Source: Colwellia psychrerythraea 34H (GTDB lineage Bacteria > Pseudomonadota > Gammaproteobacteria > Enterobacterales > Alteromonadaceae). From it: 64,000 bases of DNA. The position numbers and the translations under genes were made by a program. Under the pieces are notes generated by a model. It did not search any database and was not told the DNA's origin. It saw only the letters and a list, made by a program, of their open reading frames with translations. Within the stretch, counting starts at the first letter, position 1. Each line of letters begins with the position of its first letter. Shown in pieces: positions 55,263-64,000 of the stretch. The stretch spans positions 4,588,001-4,652,000 of the forward strand of contig NC_003910.7 in NCBI RefSeq assembly GCF_000012325.1, read 5' to 3'.

Positions 55263-58200
55263 TTAGTCTTCTTCAACCAGGGTCATCAGTGAGGTATTTC
55301 CCCCTGAAGCCGTAGTATCAATACTAATCGTTTTTTCTGTAACCAAACGTTGAATCATAGTATCAAAATATTCAGAGGTTATTACCGGTAAAATAGCCCC
55401 ATGACGTAATGCTAATTTTTCACTAATATAATGCTTGATTTCACAACCACTATCGACCACAACACCAGACAAAGCGGGGTGTGCCAGCATAGCTTCTAAA
55501 TGACATTGTTTAGCTACCTGAAAAACATCTTTACCAGCGCCTGTGGCAACAAATTTGTCTCTAAATTCCAATGCTTCTTGATAAAACAGATCAGAAACAA
55601 CAGCAATAACGGTATTGCCTGTAGCAAGCGAGGTAACAATAGATTGCACCCAAAAGTGAAAACTAACATTTTCATCCGCATAACAAATAATATTGCCTCG
55701 GTTTTCCAAATAAATAATATTTGATTCACCTGTTGGCCCTGGTAATTGTTGTGGTTTTTTCAAACGCTTTTCAATATCAATAAGCTGTGAACGCGCCAAG
55801 ACTAGGGTATGGTTTAAATCTTCAGCTAGATCATCGACAATTTCAACGTGCGCTATTTTAGCCAATAATTGGCGAACACAAGAAATTCGGGTATTTAGTT
55901 CTGTTGAACGCCACTCTTTCTCCGCCCAATTCGCTTTATCCATCAAATGATTTGCTTGATGATTCTCAGCAGCATCACCTGATAAGGTAATCGTTTTATT
56001 TGCTGAAAAGTTAAAATCCCGCTCATCTGGTGTAGCTTTTTCTTTAACTAAACGCGTTAAATAATTTGGGCCACCCGCTTTAGGGCCTGTACCAGAAAGG
56101 CCTCGACCACCAAATGGTTGTACACCAACAATCGCGCCAATCATGTTACGGTTTATATAAATATTACCCGCACGTGATAATTTGGCTAAATTAATAGCTC
56201 TATGCTCAATACGCGTATGAATACCCATAGTTAAGCCAAAACCAGTGCCATTGATTTTATCCACAACACTTTCTATTTCATTACCTTTAAAGCGAACAAT
56301 ATGAACACAAGGACCAAAGACTTCTTGCTTTAACACGCTAATATCATCAATTTCATACAAGCGTGGTGCAAAGAAAAAGTGACCATCTTCATCTACAACA
56401 TCTTCAGAGAACTCACATTGGTAAAGTAACTTGCCATGTGATTTCATATATTCGGCGTGAGCATTTAGCGCATCTAGGGCTTTTTGGTCAATAACTGGGC
56501 CAATATCAGTACTTAATTTTGCAGGATTGCCAATATGTAACTCCGCCAATGCACCTTGAAGCATGGTAATAACATTATCTGCAATATCTTCCTGTAAAAA
56601 GAGTACGCGTAACGCTGAACAACGTTGACCTGCACTCTGGAAACCTGATGAGATAACATCATCAACAACTTGTTCAGGTAATGCCGTTGAGTCAACAATC
56701 ATGCAATTTTGACCACCCGTTTCAGCAATTAGCGGTACTTGATCACCACCACGGTCTGATAACGTTTGTGAAATACGTGTGCCAGTTTCTGTAGAGCCAG
56801 TAAACATGACTGTTTGAATACGGCTATCTGGAATAATAGTGTTACCTACGGCACTACCGCGCGCAATAACAGCCTGTACTACGTTTTCAGGCAAACCAAC
56901 TGACTTCATCAATTCAATAGCACGAAGCGCAATTAAACCTGTTTGTTCCGCGGGTTTTGCTAAAACAGTATTACCCGTGGCAATTGCAGCAGCAACTTGG
57001 CCTAAGAAAATAGCCAAAGGAAAGTTCCACGGACTGATACATAACACTACACCACGTGCTTCTAATCTTTCATCACTGCTTAACTCAATAGCGCGAGCGG
57101 CGTAGTAACGACAAAAATCAACAGCTTCGCGCACTTCATCAATGCCATCTTGCGCGACCTTACCCGCTTCTTTGATACACATTGCAATGAGCTCATCAAT
57201 ATGGCGCTCTAAAATATCACCAATGCGACAAAGCAAGGCGGCGCGATCTACTGCAGGCGTTTTTGACCAAGTGCTAAAGGCTGTTTCGGCCTTATCAATC
57301 ATCAGTAACATATCACCATGGCTTGCATGTTGATGGAAGCCGATAATTTCACTACGGTTCGCCGGGTTCATTACGGCATTGGCGCCATCAGGCACTTCAT
57401 TTTTATTCAATAAATGGTCAACAAACCAATTATCTAAAGCGGCTTTTAGCGGAATGATTTCATTAATATCCGTTAGATCTAGACCTTTTGAATTATCTCG
57501 GCCTTTCTCACCTTCACCTCGATAGAGGTCAATAGGCATAATTATTTGGTTATTGTATTTAGCTTTAAGGCGTTGAGTTTTTTCTACTGGATCTTCCAAT
57601 AATGATTCAACTGGTTGATCTTCATCAACAATAGCATTAACAAACGATGAGTTAGCACCATTTTCTAATAAACGACGTACCAAATAAGCCAGTAAGTCTT
57701 CATGATGACCTACTGGCGCATAGATTCGACATTGAATACTTTCTTCTTTAACAATTTGGTCGTACAAAGAGTCCCCCATGCCATGTAAACATTGGAACTC
57801 AAAACCAGCTTTATCATCGCCAGCTAATTCAACTATGGTTGCTGCAGTATAAGCATTATGCGTGGCAAATTGTGGATAGATAGTATCGCGATATTCTAAT
57901 AATTTATTGGCACAAGCATGGTAAGAAACATCGGTAGATGACTTACGGGTAAACACAGGAAAATGATTCAAGCCATCTTTTTGAGCATTCTTAATTTCAG
58001 TATCCCAATAAGCACCTTTAACAAGACGCACCATCATTTTTCGTTCAGTACGCAACGTTAAGTCACGCAACCAATCAACAACATGAATAGCACGTTTTTG
58101 GTAAGCTTGCAGTGCTATACCAAAGCCTTGCCAATCACCAAGCTCACTATCAGAAAATACCGCTTCAATGATATCCAATGAGATATCTAAACGCTCTGAT

Positions 58201-59096
58201 TCTTCCGCATCAACCGTTAAACCAATATTGTATTGCTTAGCTTGTAAACATAATGCCTTTAACTTAGGCACTATTTCAGTCATTACCCGTTCTTTATGAG
58301 AAAACTCATAACGAGGATGAATAGCAGAAAGTTTAATTGAAATGCCAGGTACTTTACGCGGATCGTTCTTACCTGAAGCAACAGCAACTTCACCAATAGC
58401 ATTAATAGCATCTTGATAGGCTTTTAGGTACATATTGGCATCAGCCATAGTACGGGCACCTTCACCAAGCATATCGTATGAATAAACATAACCTTGCTGT
58501 TCTTTCGTCGCTGCACGTTCGGTAGCAGCTTTAATGGTTTCGCCCATAACAAACTGTTTACCCATTACTTTCATGGCATAGTTCATTGATTTACGAATAA
58601 CAGGCTCACCTAAACGACCAACAGTTTTCTTTAGTAAACCAAATTGTTCTTTTTTACGCTTATCAGCGTAATTAACCATAGAGCCTGTAAGCAATAAACC
58701 CCATGATGAAGCATTAACAAATAATGAGTCACTGGCACCTAAATGGGAACTCCACTGACCTTGAGAAATTTTATCGCGAATAAGCTCATCTTGAGTATGT
58801 TTATCTGGTACACGTAATAACGCTTCGGCCAAACACATTAATACCACGCCTTCCTCTGAAGAAAGTGAGTATTCATTGAGTAGCGAATCAATTGCACCAT
58901 TACCTTCTTGGTCTTGACGAATTTTTAAAACCATTTTACGTGCGCGTTCCCACGCACGGCTTCTTGCGCTAACATTTACTTCTGCAGCAGGTAAAATATG
59001 ATCAACGGCAACATTTTCGTCAATTCGATAAAACTCACGAATTTTTTGTCTTATTGGACAATCAGTAATCAATGAACCAGTAAATAGCATAACCAT
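55263..59096 (-). CDS. putA: Bifunctional proline dehydrogenase / P5C dehydrogenase PutA
   Basis: PutA oxidises proline to glutamate in two steps at the membrane, with FAD and NAD. The 1277-residue protein has the PRODH domain (about 130-480; YDMLGEGARTMADAN, KLSAIHPRYE, RLVKGAYWD, FATHNAYT) and the aldehyde dehydrogenase domain (about 560-1020; ISPWNFPLA, AETGGQNCMIVDS, SAGQRCSALR with the catalytic Cys, GPKAGGPNYL) and a C-terminal ALDH-like extension. It lacks the N-terminal ribbon-helix-helix domain of enteric PutA, so it is not its own repressor. The start MVMLFTGSL is as in many Alteromonadales forms. Confidence 0.96.
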   Translation of the reverse strand: MVMLFTGSLITDCPIRQKIREFYRIDENVAVDHILPAAEVNVSARSRAWERARKMVLKIRQDQEGNGAIDSLLNEYSLSSEEGVVLMCLAEALLRVPDKHTQDELIRDKISQGQWSSHLGASDSLFVNASSWGLLLTGSMVNYADKRKKEQFGLLKKTVGRLGEPVIRKSMNYAMKVMGKQFVMGETIKAATERAATKEQQGYVYSYDMLGEGARTMADANMYLKAYQDAINAIGEVAVASGKNDPRKVPGISIKLSAIHPRYEFSHKERVMTEIVPKLKALCLQAKQYNIGLTVDAEESERLDISLDIIEAVFSDSELGDWQGFGIALQAYQKRAIHVVDWLRDLTLRTERKMMVRLVKGAYWDTEIKNAQKDGLNHFPVFTRKSSTDVSYHACANKLLEYRDTIYPQFATHNAYTAATIVELAGDDKAGFEFQCLHGMGDSLYDQIVKEESIQCRIYAPVGHHEDLLAYLVRRLLENGANSSFVNAIVDEDQPVESLLEDPVEKTQRLKAKYNNQIIMPIDLYRGEGEKGRDNSKGLDLTDINEIIPLKAALDNWFVDHLLNKNEVPDGANAVMNPANRSEIIGFHQHASHGDMLLMIDKAETAFSTWSKTPAVDRAALLCRIGDILERHIDELIAMCIKEAGKVAQDGIDEVREAVDFCRYYAARAIELSSDERLEARGVVLCISPWNFPLAIFLGQVAAAIATGNTVLAKPAEQTGLIALRAIELMKSVGLPENVVQAVIARGSAVGNTIIPDSRIQTVMFTGSTETGTRISQTLSDRGGDQVPLIAETGGQNCMIVDSTALPEQVVDDVISSGFQSAGQRCSALRVLFLQEDIADNVITMLQGALAELHIGNPAKLSTDIGPVIDQKALDALNAHAEYMKSHGKLLYQCEFSEDVVDEDGHFFFAPRLYEIDDISVLKQEVFGPCVHIVRFKGNEIESVVDKINGTGFGLTMGIHTRIEHRAINLAKLSRAGNIYINRNMIGAIVGVQPFGGRGLSGTGPKAGGPNYLTRLVKEKATPDERDFNFSANKTITLSGDAAENHQANHLMDKANWAEKEWRSTELNTRISCVRQLLAKIAHVEIVDDLAEDLNHTLVLARSQLIDIEKRLKKPQQLPGPTGESNIIYLENRGNIICYADENVSFHFWVQSIVTSLATGNTVIAVVSDLFYQEALEFRDKFVATGAGKDVFQVAKQCHLEAMLAHPALSGVVVDSGCEIKHYISEKLALRHGAILPVITSEYFDTMIQRLVTEKTISIDTTASGGNTSLMTLVEED

Positions 59097-59335
59097 TCCT
59101 CAAAGTGTGACAGGTAGAAATCCTGCTTTAGTTATAGTCTTTTTTTCCACTAATACATATATTATTAGTTGGTGACGACATTAAATTTATGAGCGAATTT
59201 TAGGGTAACAACCACAGGATGTGCTGGTTATTTTCAGGATTTAAAACACTTTTATATGGGGGAGTACGAATTCAACAGTATAAAGTGCTGCAAATCGTTT
59301 TTTATAATTTGTAGGGAGTGTTCGTGGGTTATTAT

Positions 59336-61963
59336 TTACTCACTTGATGAATAATATAATTTTTGAATAATATAATCCTTTGTATCTTGAGACGACATAG
59401 GTTTGGCAAAGTAGTAACCTTGTCCGTACACACAGTCCATCTGTTGTAGTAACTCGGCATCAGCTAAACTTTCAATGCCTTCTCCCACGGTAGACATTTG
59501 TAGATTATTAGCCAAATCAACAATGGTTCTAATTATGGCTCGGTTATTATTATGCTCATCAACATTACTAATAAAGGAGCGATCTATTTTCAGCACATCA
59601 ATCGGAAAACGATGCAAATAGCCCAAGCTTGAATAACCGGTGCCAAAATCATCGAGTAATATTTTTACCCCCATATTTTTCAAGGCTTGCATATTAGTCA
59701 AAACTATCTCAGCATTTTCCAACAAAGCACGTTCAGTTAATTCAACGCGAAGATGATGGGGAGCTAAACCTGTTCTTTTTAATACTTTTTCAATATCTTG
59801 CGGTAAGCTAGTACTAAAAAATTGCTTGGAAAATAAATTACAACTGACATAAAGATCATCACAGCCTAATTCATCATGCCAACACTTCAACTGCTGACAA
59901 GATTTTTCAATAATCTGAATATCAATTTCTTTAATTAAATCAGTTTCTTCAGCCAGCGGAATGAAATCATTAGGGTAAACAAAACCACGCTTAGTACTTT
60001 GCCAGCGAGCTAGCGCTTCAAAACCTTTAAGTTTTTGGTTATCCAGTTTAATAATTGGTTGGAAATAAGGGATGAACTCTTGCCAAGTAATCGCTTCTCG
60101 AATATCCGCTTCAAGGCTTAAAGCATTCTGTACTTTCTGATGCATACTGTCGTCAAAGACTTCATAGCGCCCTCTACCATTGTCTTTAGCATGGTACATA
60201 GCAGTATCAGCATCTCTGAGCATAGTATCAGCATCAGTATATCGTATATTGCTAAACGATATGCCAATACTAGTGCCTGTGTATACTAATTGATTATCGA
60301 TAGTAAAAGGTTGTTGAAGAAAAGCCGTGATGCGCTGCGCTACTTCAAAGGCTTCATTGTTACTTTTCAAGTCTTCAATTAAAATGACAAACTCATCGCC
60401 ACCTAAGCGAGCAACGGTATCTACTTTACGAACAATAGCCAATAATTCTCGCGCTATTATTTTCAATAATACATCACCCGCATGATGTCCTAAACTATCG
60501 TTAACTACTTTGAAACGATCTAAGTCTAAAAACAGCACAGCAAAAGAAAAGTCATCTTTTCGTTTTGCACAAGCTATCGCATGATTAAGTAAATCAAGGA
60601 ATACCATTCTGTTGGGTAACCCGGTCAAACTATCATGGGCGGCGGTGTGTTTTAATAATTTTTCAGCTTGTTTACGATGGGTAATTTCATCTTCAAGGGC
60701 AAGTGTGCGTAGTTTAACTTGTTGCTCTAATAACTCATGACTGCGCCTTTCAAAATCAGCGAGTTCTCGACGTTTAATGGCTGCTGAGACATGGTTCGAG
60801 ACAAAGTTAAGTAATTCGGCATCTTGTTGGTTGTAGGTGGTTTTATAATAATAACTCTGTAAAACCATGACCCCAAGTAACTGACCTGAATAGATTAATG
60901 GTACGCCTAACCAAGAATGGATATCATCCTGTGGTTTTTTAGTTTCACCTTCAAGATGTAGACTCATCATTTCTTGATAAGTAAGTAATACTGTCTCTCT
61001 TCGGCGAAGCACTAGTTCGGAATATCGATTTGAGAGTTTTCTTGGTTTAAAGTCTTTAGCTAAATTAGATGTTTTTTCATCCACATAATAAGAAAAGCTT
61101 AACGTGTCTGAATCTTTTTCATATTTAGCAATAAAGAAGTTCTTAGCATTGATCAGCTGTCCGATAATATTGTGAACTTTACTATAAAAAGTATCTATAT
61201 CGAGTTCAATATCCGTGGTTAATTCCGATATTCGATATAACGATTCTTGTAGTAACTCAGATTTTTCTCGCTCACGAATTTGAGCCATCAATTCTTTGGT
61301 ACGTGCATTAACCGCATTTTTCAAGCGTTGCTGATCTTGTAAACGTACCATAGCACCAACAATATGCTGGGCGGCAAAGGTAAGTAAATTTAAGTCACTT
61401 TCATTATATCGAATTTTTTCATCATAACTTTGTATAGTTATGGTACCAATCACTAAACCATTTTGGAGTAAAGGCACACCCAGCCAGTCAGTGCCGCGGA
61501 CACCAAACTGTTTGATTTTATAATTATCAAATAACTGTTTTTCTAATTCAGGGGTTAAGAGAAGTGGTTGTTTTGATTCAATAACTAAATTAGTAAATGA
61601 ACCATCATAATCTTGGTAATCTATGATGCCTGACGGTTTTTCATCTTTCTCATCAAGATAATAAACGAACTCTAAGGTTTCAAACGTTTGGTCATAGAGC
61701 ACGATGAAGAAGTTTTTCGCGGTCATTAACGACGCGATAGTGGTATGTACTTGCGGATAAAAGCTATCAAGATCATTACATTCTTGAGATAGCTGGTTTA
61801 ATTTAAAGAGTGCGGTATAACGAGCTTGCAAATCAGCATTTTTTTTCTCTAGAAAATCCACATTTCCAGAGAGATCAGCAATGCTCGCCTCTTTGGCACG
61901 TATTAGCAGCTCTGCTGCTTGAGTCGTGTTTTTTTGTTGACTTTCTGGTTTCAAAATTACCAT
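59336..61963 (-). CDS. GAF-GAF-GGDEF-EAL c-di-GMP enzyme
   Basis: The 875-residue protein has an N-terminal coiled coil (about 10-45), two GAF domains (about 45-200 and 235-395), a short coiled coil, a GGDEF domain (about 440-600) and an EAL domain (about 615-865). The GGDEF site RLGGDEF is intact, and the EAL site is also complete (FEALARWQ, ELTERALLENA, DDFGTGYSSLGYL, KIDRSFI, GEGIES in place of AEGVES). It may both make and break c-di-GMP. No membrane helix is seen, so it is soluble. The GAF ligands are not predictable; both GAF copies look alike (AKNFFI...YDxxxxTLEFxYYLDEK), which suggests an internal duplication. Confidence 0.9.
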   Translation of the reverse strand: MVILKPESQQKNTTQAAELLIRAKEASIADLSGNVDFLEKKNADLQARYTALFKLNQLSQECNDLDSFYPQVHTTIASLMTAKNFFIVLYDQTFETLEFVYYLDEKDEKPSGIIDYQDYDGSFTNLVIESKQPLLLTPELEKQLFDNYKIKQFGVRGTDWLGVPLLQNGLVIGTITIQSYDEKIRYNESDLNLLTFAAQHIVGAMVRLQDQQRLKNAVNARTKELMAQIREREKSELLQESLYRISELTTDIELDIDTFYSKVHNIIGQLINAKNFFIAKYEKDSDTLSFSYYVDEKTSNLAKDFKPRKLSNRYSELVLRRRETVLLTYQEMMSLHLEGETKKPQDDIHSWLGVPLIYSGQLLGVMVLQSYYYKTTYNQQDAELLNFVSNHVSAAIKRRELADFERRSHELLEQQVKLRTLALEDEITHRKQAEKLLKHTAAHDSLTGLPNRMVFLDLLNHAIACAKRKDDFSFAVLFLDLDRFKVVNDSLGHHAGDVLLKIIARELLAIVRKVDTVARLGGDEFVILIEDLKSNNEAFEVAQRITAFLQQPFTIDNQLVYTGTSIGISFSNIRYTDADTMLRDADTAMYHAKDNGRGRYEVFDDSMHQKVQNALSLEADIREAITWQEFIPYFQPIIKLDNQKLKGFEALARWQSTKRGFVYPNDFIPLAEETDLIKEIDIQIIEKSCQQLKCWHDELGCDDLYVSCNLFSKQFFSTSLPQDIEKVLKRTGLAPHHLRVELTERALLENAEIVLTNMQALKNMGVKILLDDFGTGYSSLGYLHRFPIDVLKIDRSFISNVDEHNNNRAIIRTIVDLANNLQMSTVGEGIESLADAELLQQMDCVYGQGYYFAKPMSSQDTKDYIIQKLYYSSSE

Positions 61964-62028
61964 ACCATTTAGTTATTTGCTCGCTCATCGTTCAAGCACT
62001 TAATAAATAATTATTAAGAATTGCTTAC

Positions 62029-62331
62029 TTATTGCTGAGCGTCAGCTTTAGCCGACTTACTAATTTCTTTAACTTTATGTTTATTACCACAAATAGCTGC
62101 TTGTTTTTCATCTCGATAATAACGAATATCAATACAATCTTGCTGATAGCGACGTTCTAATTCGGTACGAATAATTACATCCCCTTTAGTATTAATAATG
62201 CGTTTATGTAAAGCTTGGCACGCTTGAATTTGTTCAGAGGCTAAAGTGACATCTTCGCAAACATTATCAACACTTGAACAACTTGCTAACAAAGTGATAA
62301 AAGGTACCACTAATAAAACTATTTTATTCAT
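62029..62331 (-). CDS. Small lipoprotein of unknown function
   Basis: The 100-residue protein begins with a lipoprotein signal (MNKIVLLVVPFITLLASC; lipobox LLASC, so Cys18 would carry lipid). The mature part has four more cysteines (VCEDV, QACQA, DCIDI, ICGNK), which may form two disulfides, and a charged C-terminus. I know no family for it. It lies downstream of the RsuA-type gene on the same strand and upstream of the GAF-GGDEF-EAL gene. Confidence 0.65.
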   Translation of the reverse strand: MNKIVLLVVPFITLLASCSSVDNVCEDVTLASEQIQACQALHKRIINTKGDVIIRTELERRYQQDCIDIRYYRDEKQAAICGNKHKVKEISKSAKADAQQ

Positions 62332-62481
62332 TTAACTATTCCATTACATTAAGAAACAACTTGTTACTGCAAACTATTATACCCAAGCAAGACCAAATTG
62401 CGAGAGCCTATATAGTTATTAACAATATCAATTAATTAGTATAAATATTCACTTTTATTGTTTTATTTTTCACCACTTACA

Positions 62482-63204
62482 TCAGCTACTTATGCTAGTC
62501 ACCTCTGATACATTTAAAACTCTACTTTCTCCGTCCTTGAGTGATTCATCTAAGCGTAAGCTTCCTATTGAGTAACGGTGCAATGCAATAACAGGGTTAC
62601 GAAAACGGCCAAACATACGCTTTATTTGATGATAACGCCCCTCAGTTAAGCTAACTTGTGCTTCAAAGAGAGAAACAATATGCAAAATTGCTGGTTTTGT
62701 CGTTATGTTCTCATAAGGAAAATACATCCCTTTTGCAAAAGCATCTATATAGTCTGTCGTTAACGCATTTTCTAGTGTCACTTGATAACCTTTAGAGACT
62801 TTATGTTCCGGTGACGTTAGCCGCTCAGACCAACGACTGTCATTGGTTAATAACACCAGGCCTGACGTATTTAGATCGAGTCGCCCGACGATATGTAAAC
62901 TATCCAAAACATCTTGATCAAATTGTTCAGCAAGTAAATCAATCACAGTCTTATGTTTTTTATCCTTGGTCGCACAAACCACACCAATTGGTTTATTCAG
63001 CATAATATAGTGTGTTTGATTAGCCTGTAGTACTTCATTATCCATAACGACATGTGAAAACTGGTCAACTAATTGAGCAATATCAGTCGCTAACACACCA
63101 TCAACATAAACCCTTTTTTGCGCTAAAATCAACCTTACTTTTTTACGATTGATTTGGCGTGAATCACTAATCAAGCGATCTAAACGTGCCGTGTTAATAG
63201 CCAT
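62482..63204 (-). CDS. RsuA-family rRNA pseudouridine synthase
   Basis: The 240-residue protein has an N-terminal S4 RNA-binding domain (about 7-60; LDRLISDSRQINRKKVRLI, VYVDG) and a pseudouridine synthase domain with the catalytic aspartate 110 in HIVGRLDLNTSGLVLLTND. The C-terminal EGRYHQIKRMFG segment is typical of the RsuA/RluE/RluF group. It most likely makes pseudouridine 516 in 16S rRNA, but the exact site cannot be proven from sequence. It lies 21 bases after the unknown gene at 63226-63654 and may be transcribed with it. Confidence 0.85.
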   Translation of the reverse strand: MAINTARLDRLISDSRQINRKKVRLILAQKRVYVDGVLATDIAQLVDQFSHVVMDNEVLQANQTHYIMLNKPIGVVCATKDKKHKTVIDLLAEQFDQDVLDSLHIVGRLDLNTSGLVLLTNDSRWSERLTSPEHKVSKGYQVTLENALTTDYIDAFAKGMYFPYENITTKPAILHIVSLFEAQVSLTEGRYHQIKRMFGRFRNPVIALHRYSIGSLRLDESLKDGESRVLNVSEVTSISS

Positions 63205-63225
63205 ATTTTAAAAAAAGCCCATCAA

Positions 63226-63654
63226 TTAGATACTAGTCAAAGATTGCTGCTGTGCAATTAAATTAAGTACTTTACGCAATTTAGCCTGAATATAACCCGC
63301 TAATAACGTTGGCTGCAATACCAATAAATCCGATTCTGAAGCCGTTATCGCAATAGTGCAAAGCAATTGCTGTTCGTCTTCGTTAAAACAACAAATAACA
63401 TCATCAGAGAAATGACTGATGTTAACGCTACGGGTCGATAAGCTATCTAACCCTTTTTTAAATTGTTCGAAACTTGTCGGTGTTACTAAGGATAATTGAA
63501 TCGTTAAAATTTCCTCTTCATCACCATACCAATTGGCAGTTAAGGTTTGAAAATTAAACTGCGCCTCTAGTTTGTTGATCACTGATTTTATATTGGTAAA
63601 CTTATCGAGTAAGTCTTTATTTACGTTAATTGTTATCGGTAGCGTTTCGGTCAT
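63226..63654 (-). CDS. Unknown cytoplasmic protein
   Basis: I do not recognise this 142-residue protein. It has no signal peptide or membrane helix, starts with a beta-rich TITINVNKDLLDKF region, and ends with a helix (QAKLRKVLNLIAQQQ). The middle has paired cysteines (VICCFNEDEQQLLC). An ATG with acceptable spacing to a purine-rich region begins it. It lies 21 bases before the RsuA-type gene on the same strand. Confidence 0.55.
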   Translation of the reverse strand: MTETLPITINVNKDLLDKFTNIKSVINKLEAQFNFQTLTANWYGDEEEILTIQLSLVTPTSFEQFKKGLDSLSTRSVNISHFSDDVICCFNEDEQQLLCTIAITASESDLLVLQPTLLAGYIQAKLRKVLNLIAQQQSLTSI

Positions 63655-64000
63655 CTTCTATATTCTTTCTCTTATAACCAATAAAGTATTTAGCCAAAGC
63701 ACAATTTTAATAGCACTTTGTTATGCCGCATATCATAACCGCGTTGCATCCAAACTTCAGCTTGTTTGCTCAATATCATTAAAGTTATTCTACTAACCTA
63801 CTTCAGATATTAAATGGTTAACATTACACCGCATTACAAAAAAAACTAATGATCAGAATAAAGCGAGAAAGATTGTTATCGGAAATGGTTGCCTATTTCT
63901 CTTTATTTAAAATAGAGTTTACTTTCGAACATCTTCCCTTTAAAAGCGAACAGTCTTAGTTCTGAAAAAAAACACAAAAACAGCAAGCAACTGATTATAT
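63655..64000. other. Right-end intergenic region
   Basis: These last 346 bases hold no gene I can support. The promoter of the unknown gene at 63226-63654 must lie in its left part. A 36-codon plus-strand frame at 63849 has no ribosome site. Confidence 0.5.

Noticed and set aside
61999..62018. CTTAATAA/TTATTAAG hairpin after the small lipoprotein gene
   Set aside because: The stem is only A and T, so it is weak and no better than chance in this DNA.
63849..63959. 36-codon frame at the right end
   Set aside because: No ribosome site and no match; too short to support.
1..64000. tRNA, rRNA, CRISPR arrays, prophage or full insertion sequences
   Set aside because: I looked for cloverleaf-type, repeat-spacer and transposase/integrase patterns and saw none; this was by eye, not by tRNAscan or a repeat finder.

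Overview
The window looks like chromosomal DNA of a marine gammaproteobacterium of the order Alteromonadales, most likely the Colwellia/Thalassotalea group. The reasons are low G+C, strong protein similarity to the gamma core (DnaB, PriA, HslUV, SecB, GpmI), several gene families typical of Colwellia and Shewanella relatives (DUF3581, DUF2132, DUF971, DUF2797), many c-di-GMP proteins and HDOD proteins, and AT-rich intergenic hairpin elements. No rRNA, tRNA, CRISPR array, prophage or transposase was found.

Layout. 0-5 kb: a peroxiredoxin-glutaredoxin fusion, a DUF2132 protein, purU, a VOC protein, then metR behind a tandem MetJ box, and yjbQ. 5-9 kb (minus strand): dnaB and an ECF sigma / membrane anti-sigma-like / DUF4097 operon. 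9-20 kb: the block rpmE / priA-ftsN-hslV-hslU, which has the order known from E. coli, with a heat-shock promoter and a MITE in front of hslV. An HBM chemoreceptor and a GGDEF-EAL protein lie between this block and rraA. 20-25 kb (minus strand): three membrane proteins, two with clearly degenerate GGDEF/EAL domains, and facing them a c-di-GMP-I riboswitch with a strong promoter but no obvious target gene. 25-34 kb: DUF885 peptidase, the divergent orn / rsgA-psd block, a BlaI-M56 pair with a TonB-like C-terminus, a lysophospholipase-like hydrolase and a CDF metal transporter. 34-42 kb: trmL, gpsA-secB-grxC-rhodanese facing gpmI-envC-yibQ, again the E. coli order, then a trypsin-like protease.

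42.6-45.8 kb is the most unusual part. An in-frame relic joins the start of an exosortase-type acyl-CoA ligase to the end of an exosortase-type PLP decarboxylase. After it come an intact PEP-CTERM/exosortase-type N-acyl amino acid synthase and an intact flavoprotein of the vanillyl-alcohol oxidase / p-cresol methylhydroxylase family that keeps the phenolate-binding Tyr and Tyr-Arg residues. The two intact genes could together make an oxidised (for example dehydro) N-acyl tyrosine; this is an inference.

45.9-64 kb: two paralogous HDOD proteins, DUF2797, arfB, a GIY-YIG protein, DUF3581, a secreted ATP-dependent DNA ligase, a DPPSF methyltransferase, an NSS sodium symporter, an Lrp regulator beside putA (proline catabolism), a GAF-GAF-GGDEF-EAL enzyme, a small lipoprotein, an RsuA-type pseudouridine synthase and an unknown protein at the end.
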